7,541 bases of DNA from Devosia sp. (lineage in GTDB: Bacteria > Pseudomonadota > Alphaproteobacteria > Rhizobiales > Devosiaceae), in the NCBI GenBank assembly GCA_016793415.1, contig JAEUMC010000986.1:1-7541 (forward strand). The letters are read 5' to 3'. The position numbers and the translations under genes were made by a program. Positions 1 through 6,274 of the stretch are shown in pieces; the stretch's first letter is position 1; every line of letters starts with the position of its first letter. The notes beneath the pieces are model-generated. The model was not told the origin of the DNA. It did no database searches and saw only the letters and a program-made list of their open reading frames with translations.

Positions 1-1
1 C

Positions 2-46
2 GTACTGCGGCTGGCGGTGGGCAAGCCGCTCCGCCAGGCCGGGTGA
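2..46 (+). CDS. C-terminal end of upstream gene, probably sugar ABC transporter ATPase (partial)
   Basis: The frame starting at base 2 is open from the window edge and reads VLRLAVGKPLRQAG before a TGA at 44-46. The short RLAVGK tail recalls the C-termini of RbsA-type sugar ABC ATPases, where a similar AVGK occurs near the end, and an ATPase or second permease is the usual gene just before an RbsC-type permease. Only 14 codons are visible, so this rests on a weak resemblance plus gene order. The stop lies 10 bases before the next start, and the TGA overlaps the G-rich ribosome site of the permease, which suggests translational coupling within one operon. Confidence 0.5.
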   Translation, partial: VLRLAVGKPLRQAG

Positions 47-56
47 GGGGACGCGC

Positions 57-1055
57 ATGAACAAGAAGGACCTGGGGCTCCTGGCCCTCATCGTCGTCGT
101 CGGGTTCGTGGTCTATCTGCGCAACCCAGCCTTCCTCGGCCCGCAGAACCTCGCCAATACCGCCAACCTGATCGGCCTGTTCGGACTGTTCGCCATCGGC
201 CAGGGTTTCGTCATCATCACGGGTGGCATCGAGCTCAGCGCCGGCTCGATGATCGCGCTGCTCGGCGTGCTGTTCGTCGATCTCGTCGGCGCCAAGGGCG
301 TGCCGTGGCCGATTGCCTTTGCCATCGTCATGGTGCTCGGGCTCGCCCTGGGCCTGGCGCATGGCCTGTTGATCACCAAGTTGAAGATGCAGCCCTTCGT
401 GGTGACGCTTTGCGGCCTGCTCATCTATCGCGGCGTGGCGCGCGGCTATACCGCCGACGCCACCGCCGGCTTTCCGTTCGGCAGCGAGTATCCCGGCCTC
501 GATTTTTTCGTCGCCCGCATCGGCGGCATCCCGGTGTCGGTCTATGTGCTGGCGGTGGTGGCGGTGATCGCCTGGTTCACGCTGCATCGCTCGGTGTTCG
601 GCCGCTACCTGTTCGCCATCGGCAAGAACGAGGAGGCGGCGCGCTTCTCGGGCATCCGCACCGATGTGGTGGTGACTTCCGCCTATGTGATCTGCGCCGG
701 GCTGACCGCGTTGGCGGCGATCTTTTTCGCCATGTACACCCGCTCGGTGCAGCCTTCATCGCAGGGCAACTTCTACGAGCTCTACGCCATCGCCGCGGCG
801 GTCCTCGGCGGCTTCTCGCTGCGCGGCGGCGAGGGCTCGATCGTCGGGGTGATCCTCGGCACGATCCTGTTGCAGGAACTGCAGAACCTCGTGAACCTCC
901 TCGGCATTCCCTCCTCCCTCAACTTCGCAGTGATGGGTGGGGTGATCCTTGTCGGCGTCTTGGTCGACCAGCAATGGGGACTGTTTCGGGCGCGGCGGCG
1001 CATCGCCGAGGCAGCGCGCAGCAGCGAGGAATCTTCGCCGAAGCCGGGGGAGTGA
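57..1055 (+). CDS. Sugar ABC transporter permease, RbsC/BPD_transp_2 family
   Basis: Inner-membrane permease of a carbohydrate-uptake (CUT2-type) ABC transporter, 332 aa, about the usual length for RbsC-like proteins. The protein is very hydrophobic, with roughly eight to ten membrane segments starting at residues 7-20. Family marks are GGIELSAGS (56-64; the family norm is GGIDLSVGS), PFVVTLCG (113-120) followed by YRG, the cytoplasmic GKNEEAARFSGI loop (189-200) that contacts the ATPase, and GGFSLRGGEGSIVG (251-264). The C-terminal tail from about 310 is charged and probably cytoplasmic. The ATG at 57 follows a GAGGGG ribosome site at 45-50. No promoter is seen before it, so it is probably the distal gene of a transporter operon that begins outside the window. 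Substrate cannot be told from the permease alone; it is convergent with a sugar-catabolic operon and may supply it, which is an inference. Confidence 0.93.
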   Translation: MNKKDLGLLALIVVVGFVVYLRNPAFLGPQNLANTANLIGLFGLFAIGQGFVIITGGIELSAGSMIALLGVLFVDLVGAKGVPWPIAFAIVMVLGLALGLAHGLLITKLKMQPFVVTLCGLLIYRGVARGYTADATAGFPFGSEYPGLDFFVARIGGIPVSVYVLAVVAVIAWFTLHRSVFGRYLFAIGKNEEAARFSGIRTDVVVTSAYVICAGLTALAAIFFAMYTRSVQPSSQGNFYELYAIAAAVLGGFSLRGGEGSIVGVILGTILLQELQNLVNLLGIPSSLNFAVMGGVILVGVLVDQQWGLFRARRRIAEAARSSEESSPKPGE

Positions 1056-1079
1056 TGCCCCAGTAGGCGCAGTCGGGAT

Positions 1080-1120
1080 CCCTCTCCCGTTCACGGGGGA
1101 GGGTGCCGTCCGAAGGACGG
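1080..1120. terminator. Left-arm tandem hairpins, likely terminator for the permease transcript
   Basis: The first hairpin pairs CCCTCTCCCG (1080-1089) with CGGGGGAGGG (1094-1103) around a TTCA loop, 10 pairs with one G-T wobble. The second pairs CCGTCC (1106-1111) with GGACGG (1115-1120) around GAA. They lie 25 to 65 bases after the permease stop. No U-run follows, so this is not a classical intrinsic terminator; it may act as a weak terminator or as an RNA 3'-end stabiliser. Confidence 0.5.
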
Positions 1121-1242
1121 TGGGAGGGGGGAGCCCCACGCTCGAATAGCGGACTGACGCCCGCGTTGTTGCAGTCGGCGATGCCTAACGCACCAATCAC
1201 GCGCGGCTGGGGCAGGGGCCGGTGTTTGCGGCCCCCCCTCCC

Positions 1243-1287
1243 ACCAGCCTTTCGGCTGGTCCCCCCTCCCCCGCAAGCGGGAGAGGG
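1243..1287. terminator. Right-arm tandem hairpins, likely terminator for the minus-strand operon
   Basis: ACCAGCC (1243-1249) pairs with GGCTGGT (1254-1260) around TTTC. CCCTCCCCCGC (1264-1274) pairs with GCGGGAGAGGG (1277-1287) with one mismatch on the plus strand, which becomes a G-U wobble in minus-strand RNA. They begin about 15 bases beyond the SDR stop on the minus strand. No T-run follows, so termination strength is uncertain. Confidence 0.5.
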
Positions 1288-1301
1288 CGCGCCGACTGCA
1301 C

Positions 1302-2054
1302 CTATCCGTGCACCCGCGCCATCAACCCCTCCTGCCGGATATCGACATACTGCCCGGCGAGATCGTCGGCGCCGCCGCTGGCGAGCCAGGCGATGACGCG
1401 GGCGGGGCGTTCGGGCGATTGCAGGTTTTCGCGCGGCACGTCGGAGATCTGGTTGATCTTGGCCGCACGGATCGAGGCCTGCATGTCGGTATCGACGAGG
1501 CCGGGAGCGAAGGCGAAGCCGCGGAGGCTGATCTCGGCGCCCTCAAGCTCGATCGAGCGGGTCAGCATCAGCAGTGCGGCCTTGCCGGCGCAATAGGCCG
1601 ACCAGCCTGACATCGCATGGTTGGCGGCGCCGCTCACCACGTTGACCACCCGGCCGCCCTCGAGCGCCGGCCACAGCGCGGCAACCAGCGCGGCGGGACC
1701 GCTGACATTGACGGTCAGCGAGCGGTCGAAGGCCAGCGGGTCGAGCGCGCTGAGCCGCGCCATCGGCTCGATGGTCGCCGCATTGTTGACGAGGATGTCG
1801 ATACGGCCATGGAGCGCCAGCGCTGCCGAAGCACGTTCGGGGATGGCGGCGAGATCGCCGACATCGAGCACCAGTTCACTGGCCTTGCCACCTTTGGCGA
1901 CAACCGCTGCGATCACTTCGGCGCAGTCGCCGGGTTTGCGGCCCGACGCGATGACGGTGGCGCCAAGCTCGGCCAGCGCCAGCACGGTGGCGGCGCCGAG
2001 GCCGGCCCGGGCGCCGGTGACCAGCGCGACTTTTCCGTTCAATGCACCGCTCAT
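1302..2054 (-). CDS. Short-chain dehydrogenase/reductase (SDR), last gene of the operon
   Basis: Cytoplasmic NAD(P)-dependent oxidoreductase of the classical SDR family, 250 aa, a normal length. Visible motifs are the cofactor loop TGARAGLG (13-20), NNAA (90-93), and a complete catalytic tetrad N116-S141-Y154-K158 with the YCAGK signature. The GR at 38-39 after the second strand suggests possible NADP preference; this is a weak guess. The ATG overlaps the TGA of the preceding gene (ATGA, 2051-2054), so translation is probably coupled. Its own ribosome site is only a G-run in GCGGGGGCC. The TAG stop at 1302-1304 lies inside the tip of the hairpin repeat, so the extreme C-terminus (MARVHG) may have been shaped by repeat insertion. 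Likely role: oxidation or reduction of a sugar, sugar lactone or keto-acid intermediate of the pathway. Substrate unknown. Confidence 0.92.
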   Translation of the reverse strand: MSGALNGKVALVTGARAGLGAATVLALAELGATVIASGRKPGDCAEVIAAVVAKGGKASELVLDVGDLAAIPERASAALALHGRIDILVNNAATIEPMARLSALDPLAFDRSLTVNVSGPAALVAALWPALEGGRVVNVVSGAANHAMSGWSAYCAGKAALLMLTRSIELEGAEISLRGFAFAPGLVDTDMQASIRAAKINQISDVPRENLQSPERPARVIAWLASGGADDLAGQYVDIRQEGLMARVHG

Positions 2055-2863
2055 TTCGCCGGCCCCCGCTGGGCAGCGTCGCGCACCGCATCGGCGGTGG
2101 GTGTCGAAGCATAGGCCTGGAAGCCGCCGGTGATGTTGATGAGTTCGCCGGTGACGAAGCTGGTATCGGGGCCCATCAGCCAGCTGACGCCACCCGCCAC
2201 GTCTTCAGGCGTGCACCAGCGGTGCAGCGGGATGGTGGCGACCACGTCGGCTTCGAAATCGTCCCAGCTCTTGCCGAGCTTTTCGGCCTTGGCGCGGAAG
2301 GCCTTCTCCATGCCGGTGCCGGGGCCGACATGGCCGGGGGCGATGGCATTGACCCGCACGCCGCTCGACGCCATTTCGATGGCGAGGCACTGGGTCAGGC
2401 CCCAGATGGCGTTCTTGGAGCTGAGGTAAGCCGACGAGAACGGGTTGCCGAAGCCGAGCTTGGTGATGATGTTGACGATCTGGCCACTCCGCTGCACCGC
2501 CATGATCCGCGCCGCCTCGCGTGACATCAGGAAGGTGCCGCGGGTGTTCACCGAAAAGATCCGATCCCAGTCCTCGACGGCGGTTTCTACCACCAGCGCC
2601 TGCATGTGGATGCCGGCATTGTTGACCACGCCGAACAGCCCGCCATGGCGGGCGGCGACGGCCTTGACGCCGGTGACCACCGAAGCTTCATCACCGATGT
2701 CGATGATCTCGATGTCGCAACCGATGCTTCGGGCGGCCGCCTCGGCCACCTCGCGGTCGCGATCGGCGATCACCACGCGATGATGATCGGCAACCAGGCG
2801 CTTGGCGATGGCGCGGCCGATGCCGCCACCCCCACCGGTGACGATGATGGCTCCAGAACTCAC
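2051..2863 (-). CDS. SDR family oxidoreductase, sugar-alcohol/sugar-acid type
   Basis: Classical-type SDR, 270 aa, cytoplasmic. Motifs are the cofactor loop TGGGGGIG (9-16), acidic D34 after the second strand (VIADRD, suggesting NAD rather than NADP), NNAG (81-84), N106, and Y146-LSS-K150. The catalytic serine position is unusual: the NISS segment of the family reads NIITK (131-135), with Thr134 where the serine is expected and one residue fewer than usual before the tyrosine. It has a longer C-terminal tail than its neighbour (from about 250), rich in Ala and polar residues. The start is GTG, overlapping the preceding stop (GTGA, 2860-2863), with GGAG a suitable distance upstream. It shares fold but no close identity with the next SDR, so the pair is not a recent tandem duplication. 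Possible substrates include 2-keto-3-deoxy acids or polyols; this cannot be decided here. Confidence 0.9.
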   Translation of the reverse strand: MSSGAIIVTGGGGGIGRAIAKRLVADHHRVVIADRDREVAEAAARSIGCDIEIIDIGDEASVVTGVKAVAARHGGLFGVVNNAGIHMQALVVETAVEDWDRIFSVNTRGTFLMSREAARIMAVQRSGQIVNIITKLGFGNPFSSAYLSSKNAIWGLTQCLAIEMASSGVRVNAIAPGHVGPGTGMEKAFRAKAEKLGKSWDDFEADVVATIPLHRWCTPEDVAGGVSWLMGPDTSFVTGELINITGGFQAYASTPTADAVRDAAQRGPAK

Positions 2864-3678
2864 GGGGTTCTCCAGGCGCGGAACAGGTCGCGCAGTTTCA
2901 CGGTCTCGCTCAGCACGTCATCGTGCAGCGTATCGAAATAGCCCTGGTGCACGACTTCGGCAGCTAGCCATCCGTCGTAGCCGGCATCGCGCAGGGTGGC
3001 GAACAGGGCGGGGAAGTTGAGCGTTCCCTGGTCGAGTTTGGTCTGGAGGGCGCCGGGGCGGGCCTGGCGGAGATGCACGTGGCCGGCCCAGCGGGCCAGC
3101 GCGTCGATCTCGTCCTGCCGATAGCCGGCGACGGCGAAATGCGCGTAGTCGAGCGCCAGCTTCACTCCCGGGGCCTGCTCGCAGAGTTCGGCGGCGAGGG
3201 CAGGGCTCTCGAGATAGGAGTGGATATGCGGCTCGACGCAGACCGTGACGCCGGTCGTCGCCGCAAGATCGAGCAGCGGCTTCAGCGACTCGACGGTTTC
3301 GCCGAGCGCCTGCGATCGGCTTTGCGCGCCGTTGATGACGCCGGGGAGGATGAACACGGTGGGCGCACCGATGGCGGCGCAGAACTTCAGCACGGCGGTG
3401 AAGTCGGCGGCGTTGGCGGCGCGGCTCGCCGGGTCGGCGAGGTTGCGGTCGGCTACGCCATTGCCGAACAGATGGTAGAGGTTGGAGACCGGCAGCGGCA
3501 GGCGCCGGCGTACCTCATCGGCATAAGTTTCGGGCGTTGTCAGCAGCCGGGTGCGATCGAGGGCCGAGCGGTAGAAATAGCCGACATCCAGCCCCTCGAT
3601 ACCGAGCAGTTTTGCCAGCCCGCCCACCTCGTCGAGGCTCAGTTCCGGGAAGGACCAGCTGGTGACGCTGAGCTTCAC
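2860..3678 (-). CDS. Sugar phosphate isomerase/epimerase family protein (xylose isomerase-like TIM barrel)
   Basis: Metal-dependent isomerase or epimerase of the AP-endonuclease-2/xylose-isomerase-like TIM-barrel superfamily, 272 aa, typical length. It starts with the usual MKLSVTSWSF strand. Probable metal ligands are E149 in VCVEPH, D177 and H180 in LALDYAHF, H202 in HVHLRQAR, and E241 near the C-terminus in LAAEVVHQ. This is the E/D/H/E set seen in relatives such as IolE, IolI and ketose 3-epimerases. The start is GTG at 3676-3678, with GGAGG seven bases upstream and a 4-base GTGA overlap with the previous gene. It directly follows a Gfo/Idh/MocA gene, and such pairs commonly oxidise a sugar at C3 and then isomerise or epimerise the keto product. 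The actual reaction (isomerase, epimerase or dehydratase) is not readable from sequence. Confidence 0.88.
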   Translation of the reverse strand: MKLSVTSWSFPELSLDEVGGLAKLLGIEGLDVGYFYRSALDRTRLLTTPETYADEVRRRLPLPVSNLYHLFGNGVADRNLADPASRAANAADFTAVLKFCAAIGAPTVFILPGVINGAQSRSQALGETVESLKPLLDLAATTGVTVCVEPHIHSYLESPALAAELCEQAPGVKLALDYAHFAVAGYRQDEIDALARWAGHVHLRQARPGALQTKLDQGTLNFPALFATLRDAGYDGWLAAEVVHQGYFDTLHDDVLSETVKLRDLFRAWRTP

Positions 3679-4724
3679 AGCACATCCTCCATGCGGCCCG
3701 ACCTGGCCGAGCGATACATGGCGTCGAGCAGCACGCTCGAGCGCATGCCGACCACACCATCGGACGGGTTCGGCACGTTCTGGCCGCGGGCCAGATCGAC
3801 CAAGAGGGTAATCGGCGCCACCTGCTCGTAGGCCCCGGCATCGGGGCCGAGATCGGCGATATGGCTCTTGCCGTCGTGGCGGATCACCTCGACGCGGGCC
3901 CGTTCGATATCGAACAGCATCATGCCCTCGGTGCCGAAGATGCGGATGTCGATCTGGTAGCCGCGCGATTTCGGCACGGTGGCCGAGCCGGAAAGCGCCA
4001 TGGTGGCGCCATTGGCGAATTCGACCACCGCGGCATCGTAGAAATCGACACCGGCGGGGGAAAGGCCGGTTCTGGCGAACACCTTCGTGGGGTCGAGATC
4101 GACGATACGGAACAGCGCGCCGAGCCCATGGGTCAGCTGGCCCCAGCCATAGCCGCCGGACTTCTTAGGGTCAGCCCAGGTGGAAACCGGCGGGCGGAAC
4201 AGATGGTCCTTGGTCTCGACCATCGGTTCGCCGCCGAACAGGTCGGCCAGCGCCGAAGCCATCTGCGCCACCACATGGCGAACTTCGCCGACCCAGCCAT
4301 CCTTCACCAGCTGATGGGCGGTCTCGACGATCGGCCGGAAGTTCCAGCCATAGGGCAGGATGATCTGGGTGTTGTTCGCATTGGCGGTGGCGAGGAGGGC
4401 GCGGGCATCGGCGGCGCTGGTCGCCATCGGCTTTTCGATCAGCGTCGGCAGGCCGCGCGACAAAGCCAGCTGCGCGTGCTCGGCGTGGAGGATGTGCGGC
4501 GAGGCGACGACCACGCCATGCAGGGTTTCCCTGGCCAGCATCTCGGCTGCATCGAAATACGGCTTCACCCCGGGGAAGCTCGCGACCACCTTCTCCATGC
4601 CGTCGGCATCGGGGCGGTTCACCGCCACCAGGCCGACATTGGGGTTGGCGCGCAAAGCGGGGATGTGGCTGAGGGTCGCCCACCAGCCGGCGCCGATGAC
4701 GCCGATATTGACCTTATCGCTCAA
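3675..4724 (-). CDS. Gfo/Idh/MocA family sugar oxidoreductase
   Basis: NAD(P)-dependent dehydrogenase with an N-terminal Rossmann fold and a C-terminal alpha/beta domain, 349 aa, usual length. Motifs (numbered from the TTG start) are GVIGAGWWA (8-16), the substrate/cofactor signature EKP (97-99), and GGYGWGQLTHGLG (190-202) with H199. In the last motif many family members carry an Asp where this protein has Gln196, so the catalytic pattern is of a variant subgroup. The frame is open to an ATG at 4907, but that would overlap the preceding gene by 160 bases and add a low-complexity Arg/Gly-rich leader. The TTG at 4722-4724 places the product exactly at the Rossmann strand and has GGAGG (4730-4734) five bases upstream. 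Likely role: oxidation of a free or carboxylated sugar, possibly at C3, upstream of the TIM-barrel enzyme. Confidence 0.92.
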   Translation of the reverse strand: MSDKVNIGVIGAGWWATLSHIPALRANPNVGLVAVNRPDADGMEKVVASFPGVKPYFDAAEMLARETLHGVVVASPHILHAEHAQLALSRGLPTLIEKPMATSAADARALLATANANNTQIILPYGWNFRPIVETAHQLVKDGWVGEVRHVVAQMASALADLFGGEPMVETKDHLFRPPVSTWADPKKSGGYGWGQLTHGLGALFRIVDLDPTKVFARTGLSPAGVDFYDAAVVEFANGATMALSGSATVPKSRGYQIDIRIFGTEGMMLFDIERARVEVIRHDGKSHIADLGPDAGAYEQVAPITLLVDLARGQNVPNPSDGVVGMRSSVLLDAMYRSARSGRMEDVL

Positions 4725-4729
4725 ACTGT

Positions 4730-4734
4730 CCTCC
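4730..4734 (-). promoter_or_regulatory. Shine-Dalgarno GGAGG setting a TTG start
   Basis: Read on the minus strand, GGGAGGA precedes the TTG at 4722-4724, with five bases between GGAGG and the start codon. It is the strongest ribosome site in the operon and lies in the operon's only intergenic gap (4725-4747). It decides the start of the Gfo/Idh/MocA gene against the far upstream ATG at 4907. Confidence 0.75.
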
Positions 4735-4747
4735 CGAGGCCCGACGC

Positions 4748-5530
4748 TTAAGCGTTCTTGGCCAGATAGTCGTGAATGATCTCGCCGGTGACGAGGGTGA
4801 AATCGGCGCGCCAATAGAAGGCCTCGAGCGGCTCGACCACCGGCAGGCGGAACACTGGAGCCTGGGCGTTGGGCCTCAGCTCCACCGTCGCCGGGCCACG
4901 CCAGCACTCGTGCACCTTCACGTCGGTGAGCTTGCGCGAGGTGATCTGGCGGATCGCCGGGGTGCCGTCGATGTGGTTGACCGCCTTGAGGTTCAGGTTG
5001 GTGCCGTAGTCGAAATGTGCCCGCATCAGCGCGGGGTCGACCGGCTGCTGCTTATAGGGCGTGGTGACGGTGATGACGTCGATGCCGTTGCGCTCGACGC
5101 CGCCGACCATCAGGTCGCCGCGGAACTCGAGGAACGGGTTGGCGAGCTTCTTGGGCTGGCCATGCACCTCGCGGCCATGCGCCACGCCGCCGTCGGAGGC
5201 GAGGAACAGGTAGGGCGAGTAGGCGCCGGAGCGGCCATTGGGGAGCCGGGCGCCGAACATCACGTTGGCTTCGTGATAGGGGCCGATCCAGCTGGTGTCG
5301 TTCATCTTGTAGATATGGACACAGACCACGTCGCCGGTGGCTTCGACCGGCGGCGGGGCGAGGAACTGCATCGCCTTGGGGTCGGTGCGCCAGAACACCG
5401 TCAGCACTTCGGCATTGCGGAAGGTGAAGGGGAAGGGCGGGATGAACGGCGCATCCCACGGGGTGGAAAAGCCCCCGGCGAGGATGTCGGCTTCGGTGAC
5501 CTTGTCGAGGCCCCAGCGTCTTTCAGTCAT
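4748..5530 (-). CDS. Acetoacetate decarboxylase-like (ADC superfamily) protein
   Basis: Cytoplasmic protein of the acetoacetate decarboxylase fold, 260 aa, close to the usual length of about 245-265. The hallmark is GREVHGQPKKLANP (119-132): K127 corresponds to the Schiff-base lysine and K128 to the neighbouring lysine that tunes it. FWRTDP (46-51), MNDTSWIGPYHEAN (76-89) and LTDVKVHECWRGP (201-213) also follow the classical enzyme. By alignment from memory with the Clostridium acetobutylicum enzyme, E76 is kept (E87), but R29 becomes Ala40 and E61 becomes His72. The enzyme may therefore use Schiff-base chemistry on another keto acid (decarboxylation, retro-aldol cleavage, dehydration or hydrolysis) rather than on acetoacetate. 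The ATG overlaps the regulator stop (ATGA, 5527-5530); the TAA stop is followed by a 23-base gap. It is the first enzyme gene behind the regulator. The family call is firm; the reaction is not known. Confidence 0.9.
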   Translation of the reverse strand: MTERRWGLDKVTEADILAGGFSTPWDAPFIPPFPFTFRNAEVLTVFWRTDPKAMQFLAPPPVEATGDVVCVHIYKMNDTSWIGPYHEANVMFGARLPNGRSGAYSPYLFLASDGGVAHGREVHGQPKKLANPFLEFRGDLMVGGVERNGIDVITVTTPYKQQPVDPALMRAHFDYGTNLNLKAVNHIDGTPAIRQITSRKLTDVKVHECWRGPATVELRPNAQAPVFRLPVVEPLEAFYWRADFTLVTGEIIHDYLAKNA

Positions 5531-6252
5531 TCGTTTCTCGCCTTCATCGCCGCGTCGGTGGTTTGCAGCACGTGGTCCATGTGGGTGATCATCGCTTCAC
5601 GCGCGGCGGCAGCATCGCGCCGACGGATCGCTTCGACAATGCGGCGATGGTCGGCAATCGAGGTCGAAATGACGTTGGGCGTTTCCGACGCGATCTTCCT
5701 GAATTCCTGGCCGAGTACGTTGAGGCTTTGCGCGGCGCGCGACAGGAACTCGTTGCCGGAGAGGTCGCCGAGCCGGCGGTGGAAGGAGGAGTCGACGTCC
5801 CGATACTGCTCGGGGTTGGCCTTGGCCTCCTCTTGCGCGGCGATCAGCGCGTCGAGCTCATCGAAGGCCGCTGCCTCGCCGCGCGTGGCGGCGAGCGCTG
5901 CGATCTCGCCTTCGATCAGCCGGCGCGCCTCGTAGAGCTTTTCGACTTCGGCGGCGCGCAGCGTCAGGAAGAAGGTCAGTGGCGCCAGCAGGTCCGAGGC
6001 TTCGAGCTGCGAAACGAACACCCCGCCGCCATGGCGGACCTCGATGACACCCAGCACGGCAAGGGCGCGCAAAGCTTCGCGCAGGGTCGGGCGCGAGACG
6101 TCAAAGGTTTCGGCGAGTTTTCGTTCCGGCGGCAACTGGTCGCCGGGTTTCAGGTTGCCGGTAGTGACGAGGCCAAGAATGCGGGCCACCAGCATCTCGG
6201 TGAGGCCGGAACGGCGCAACGGCGCTTCGCCGCTGAGATCACTGATCGGCAC
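5527..6252 (-). CDS. GntR-family transcriptional regulator, FadR/FCD subgroup
   Basis: DNA-binding repressor or activator, 241 aa from the GTG at 6250-6252. An N-terminal winged helix-turn-helix covers about residues 17-80, with the GntR signature PGDQLPPERKLAE (36-48), recognition segment SRPTLREALRAL (53-64) and wing RHGGGVFV (73-80). The C-terminal all-helical FCD domain carries the expected metal ligands D154, H158, H202 and H224, and probably binds a sugar-acid type effector. The frame continues to a TTG at 6276, but that codon lies inside the operator palindrome and has no ribosome site. The GTG at 6252 has GGGAG seven bases upstream and is preferred. As first gene of the operon, with a FadR-type palindrome at its promoter, it is probably autoregulated and also controls the divergent dehydratase gene. 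Confidence 0.93.
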   Translation of the reverse strand: MPISDLSGEAPLRRSGLTEMLVARILGLVTTGNLKPGDQLPPERKLAETFDVSRPTLREALRALAVLGVIEVRHGGGVFVSQLEASDLLAPLTFFLTLRAAEVEKLYEARRLIEGEIAALAATRGEAAAFDELDALIAAQEEAKANPEQYRDVDSSFHRRLGDLSGNEFLSRAAQSLNVLGQEFRKIASETPNVISTSIADHRRIVEAIRRRDAAAAREAMITHMDHVLQTTDAAMKARNE

Positions 6253-6259
6253 TCTTTTG

Positions 6260-6264
6260 CTCCC
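6260..6264 (-). promoter_or_regulatory. Shine-Dalgarno GGGAG for the regulator's GTG start
   Basis: On the minus strand GGGAG stands seven bases before GTG (6250-6252). The alternative TTG at 6276 has no purine-rich site at a suitable distance and overlaps the operator. This site is the main reason to shorten the regulator by eight residues. Confidence 0.65.
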
Positions 6265-6274
6265 GTAAATGGCC

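Larger units (their letters stand above)
1064..1304. repeat. Inverted pair of GC-rich double-hairpin repeats between convergent genes
   Basis: This element fills nearly all of the 246-base gap between the permease stop and the SDR stop. A left arm (about 1064-1131) and a right arm (about 1232-1304, reverse complement) share the same order of parts: TAGGYGCAGTCGG at the outer tip, a CCCTCTCCCG-type hairpin, a second hairpin with a GAA or GAAA loop, and GGTGGGAGGGGGG at the inner end. The outer 13-base tips (1064-1076 and 1292-1304) differ at one base. The central 100 bases are not inverted copies, but contain a third TGCAGTCGGCG at 1170-1180. No protein can be supported here. The arrangement resembles REP/BIME-type or MITE-like repeats of GC-rich proteobacteria and probably ends transcription in both directions. 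Confidence 0.75.

Noticed and set aside
1064..1304. CRISPR array or insertion sequence in the gap
   Set aside because: There are only two inverted copies without regular spacers, no transposase frame, and no clear target duplication beyond a possible TA that the inverted tips themselves create.
1103..1396. Open frames crossing the repeat region
   Set aside because: Their products are Pro/Arg-rich translations of hairpin repeats and of antisense SDR sequence, with no conserved features.
1302..2863. Two adjacent SDR genes as a recent tandem duplication
   Set aside because: They differ throughout apart from family motifs, including the catalytic Ser region, cofactor loop and C-terminal tail, so they are separate family members.
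3861..4751. 296-codon open frame on the plus strand opposite the Gfo/Idh/MocA gene
   Set aside because: Antisense shadow of a gene with Rossmann and EKP motifs; no ribosome site or domain.
4744..4755. Perfect 12-bp palindrome ACGCTTAAGCGT at the stop of the ADC-like gene
   Set aside because: It has no loop and no T-run, it includes coding bases and the TAA stop, and it does not resemble the FadR-type operator; probably chance.
4725..4907. Upstream extension of the Gfo/Idh/MocA gene to an ATG at 4907
   Set aside because: It would overlap the ADC-like gene by 160 bases and add a leader with no family similarity; the TTG at 4724 has a strong Shine-Dalgarno and starts right at the Rossmann fold.
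4772..5935. 387-codon open frame on the plus strand opposite the ADC-like and regulator genes
   Set aside because: The minus strand there encodes two proteins with clear family motifs joined by an ATGA overlap. The plus frame spans both and is rich in Arg, Gly and Glu without recognisable domains.
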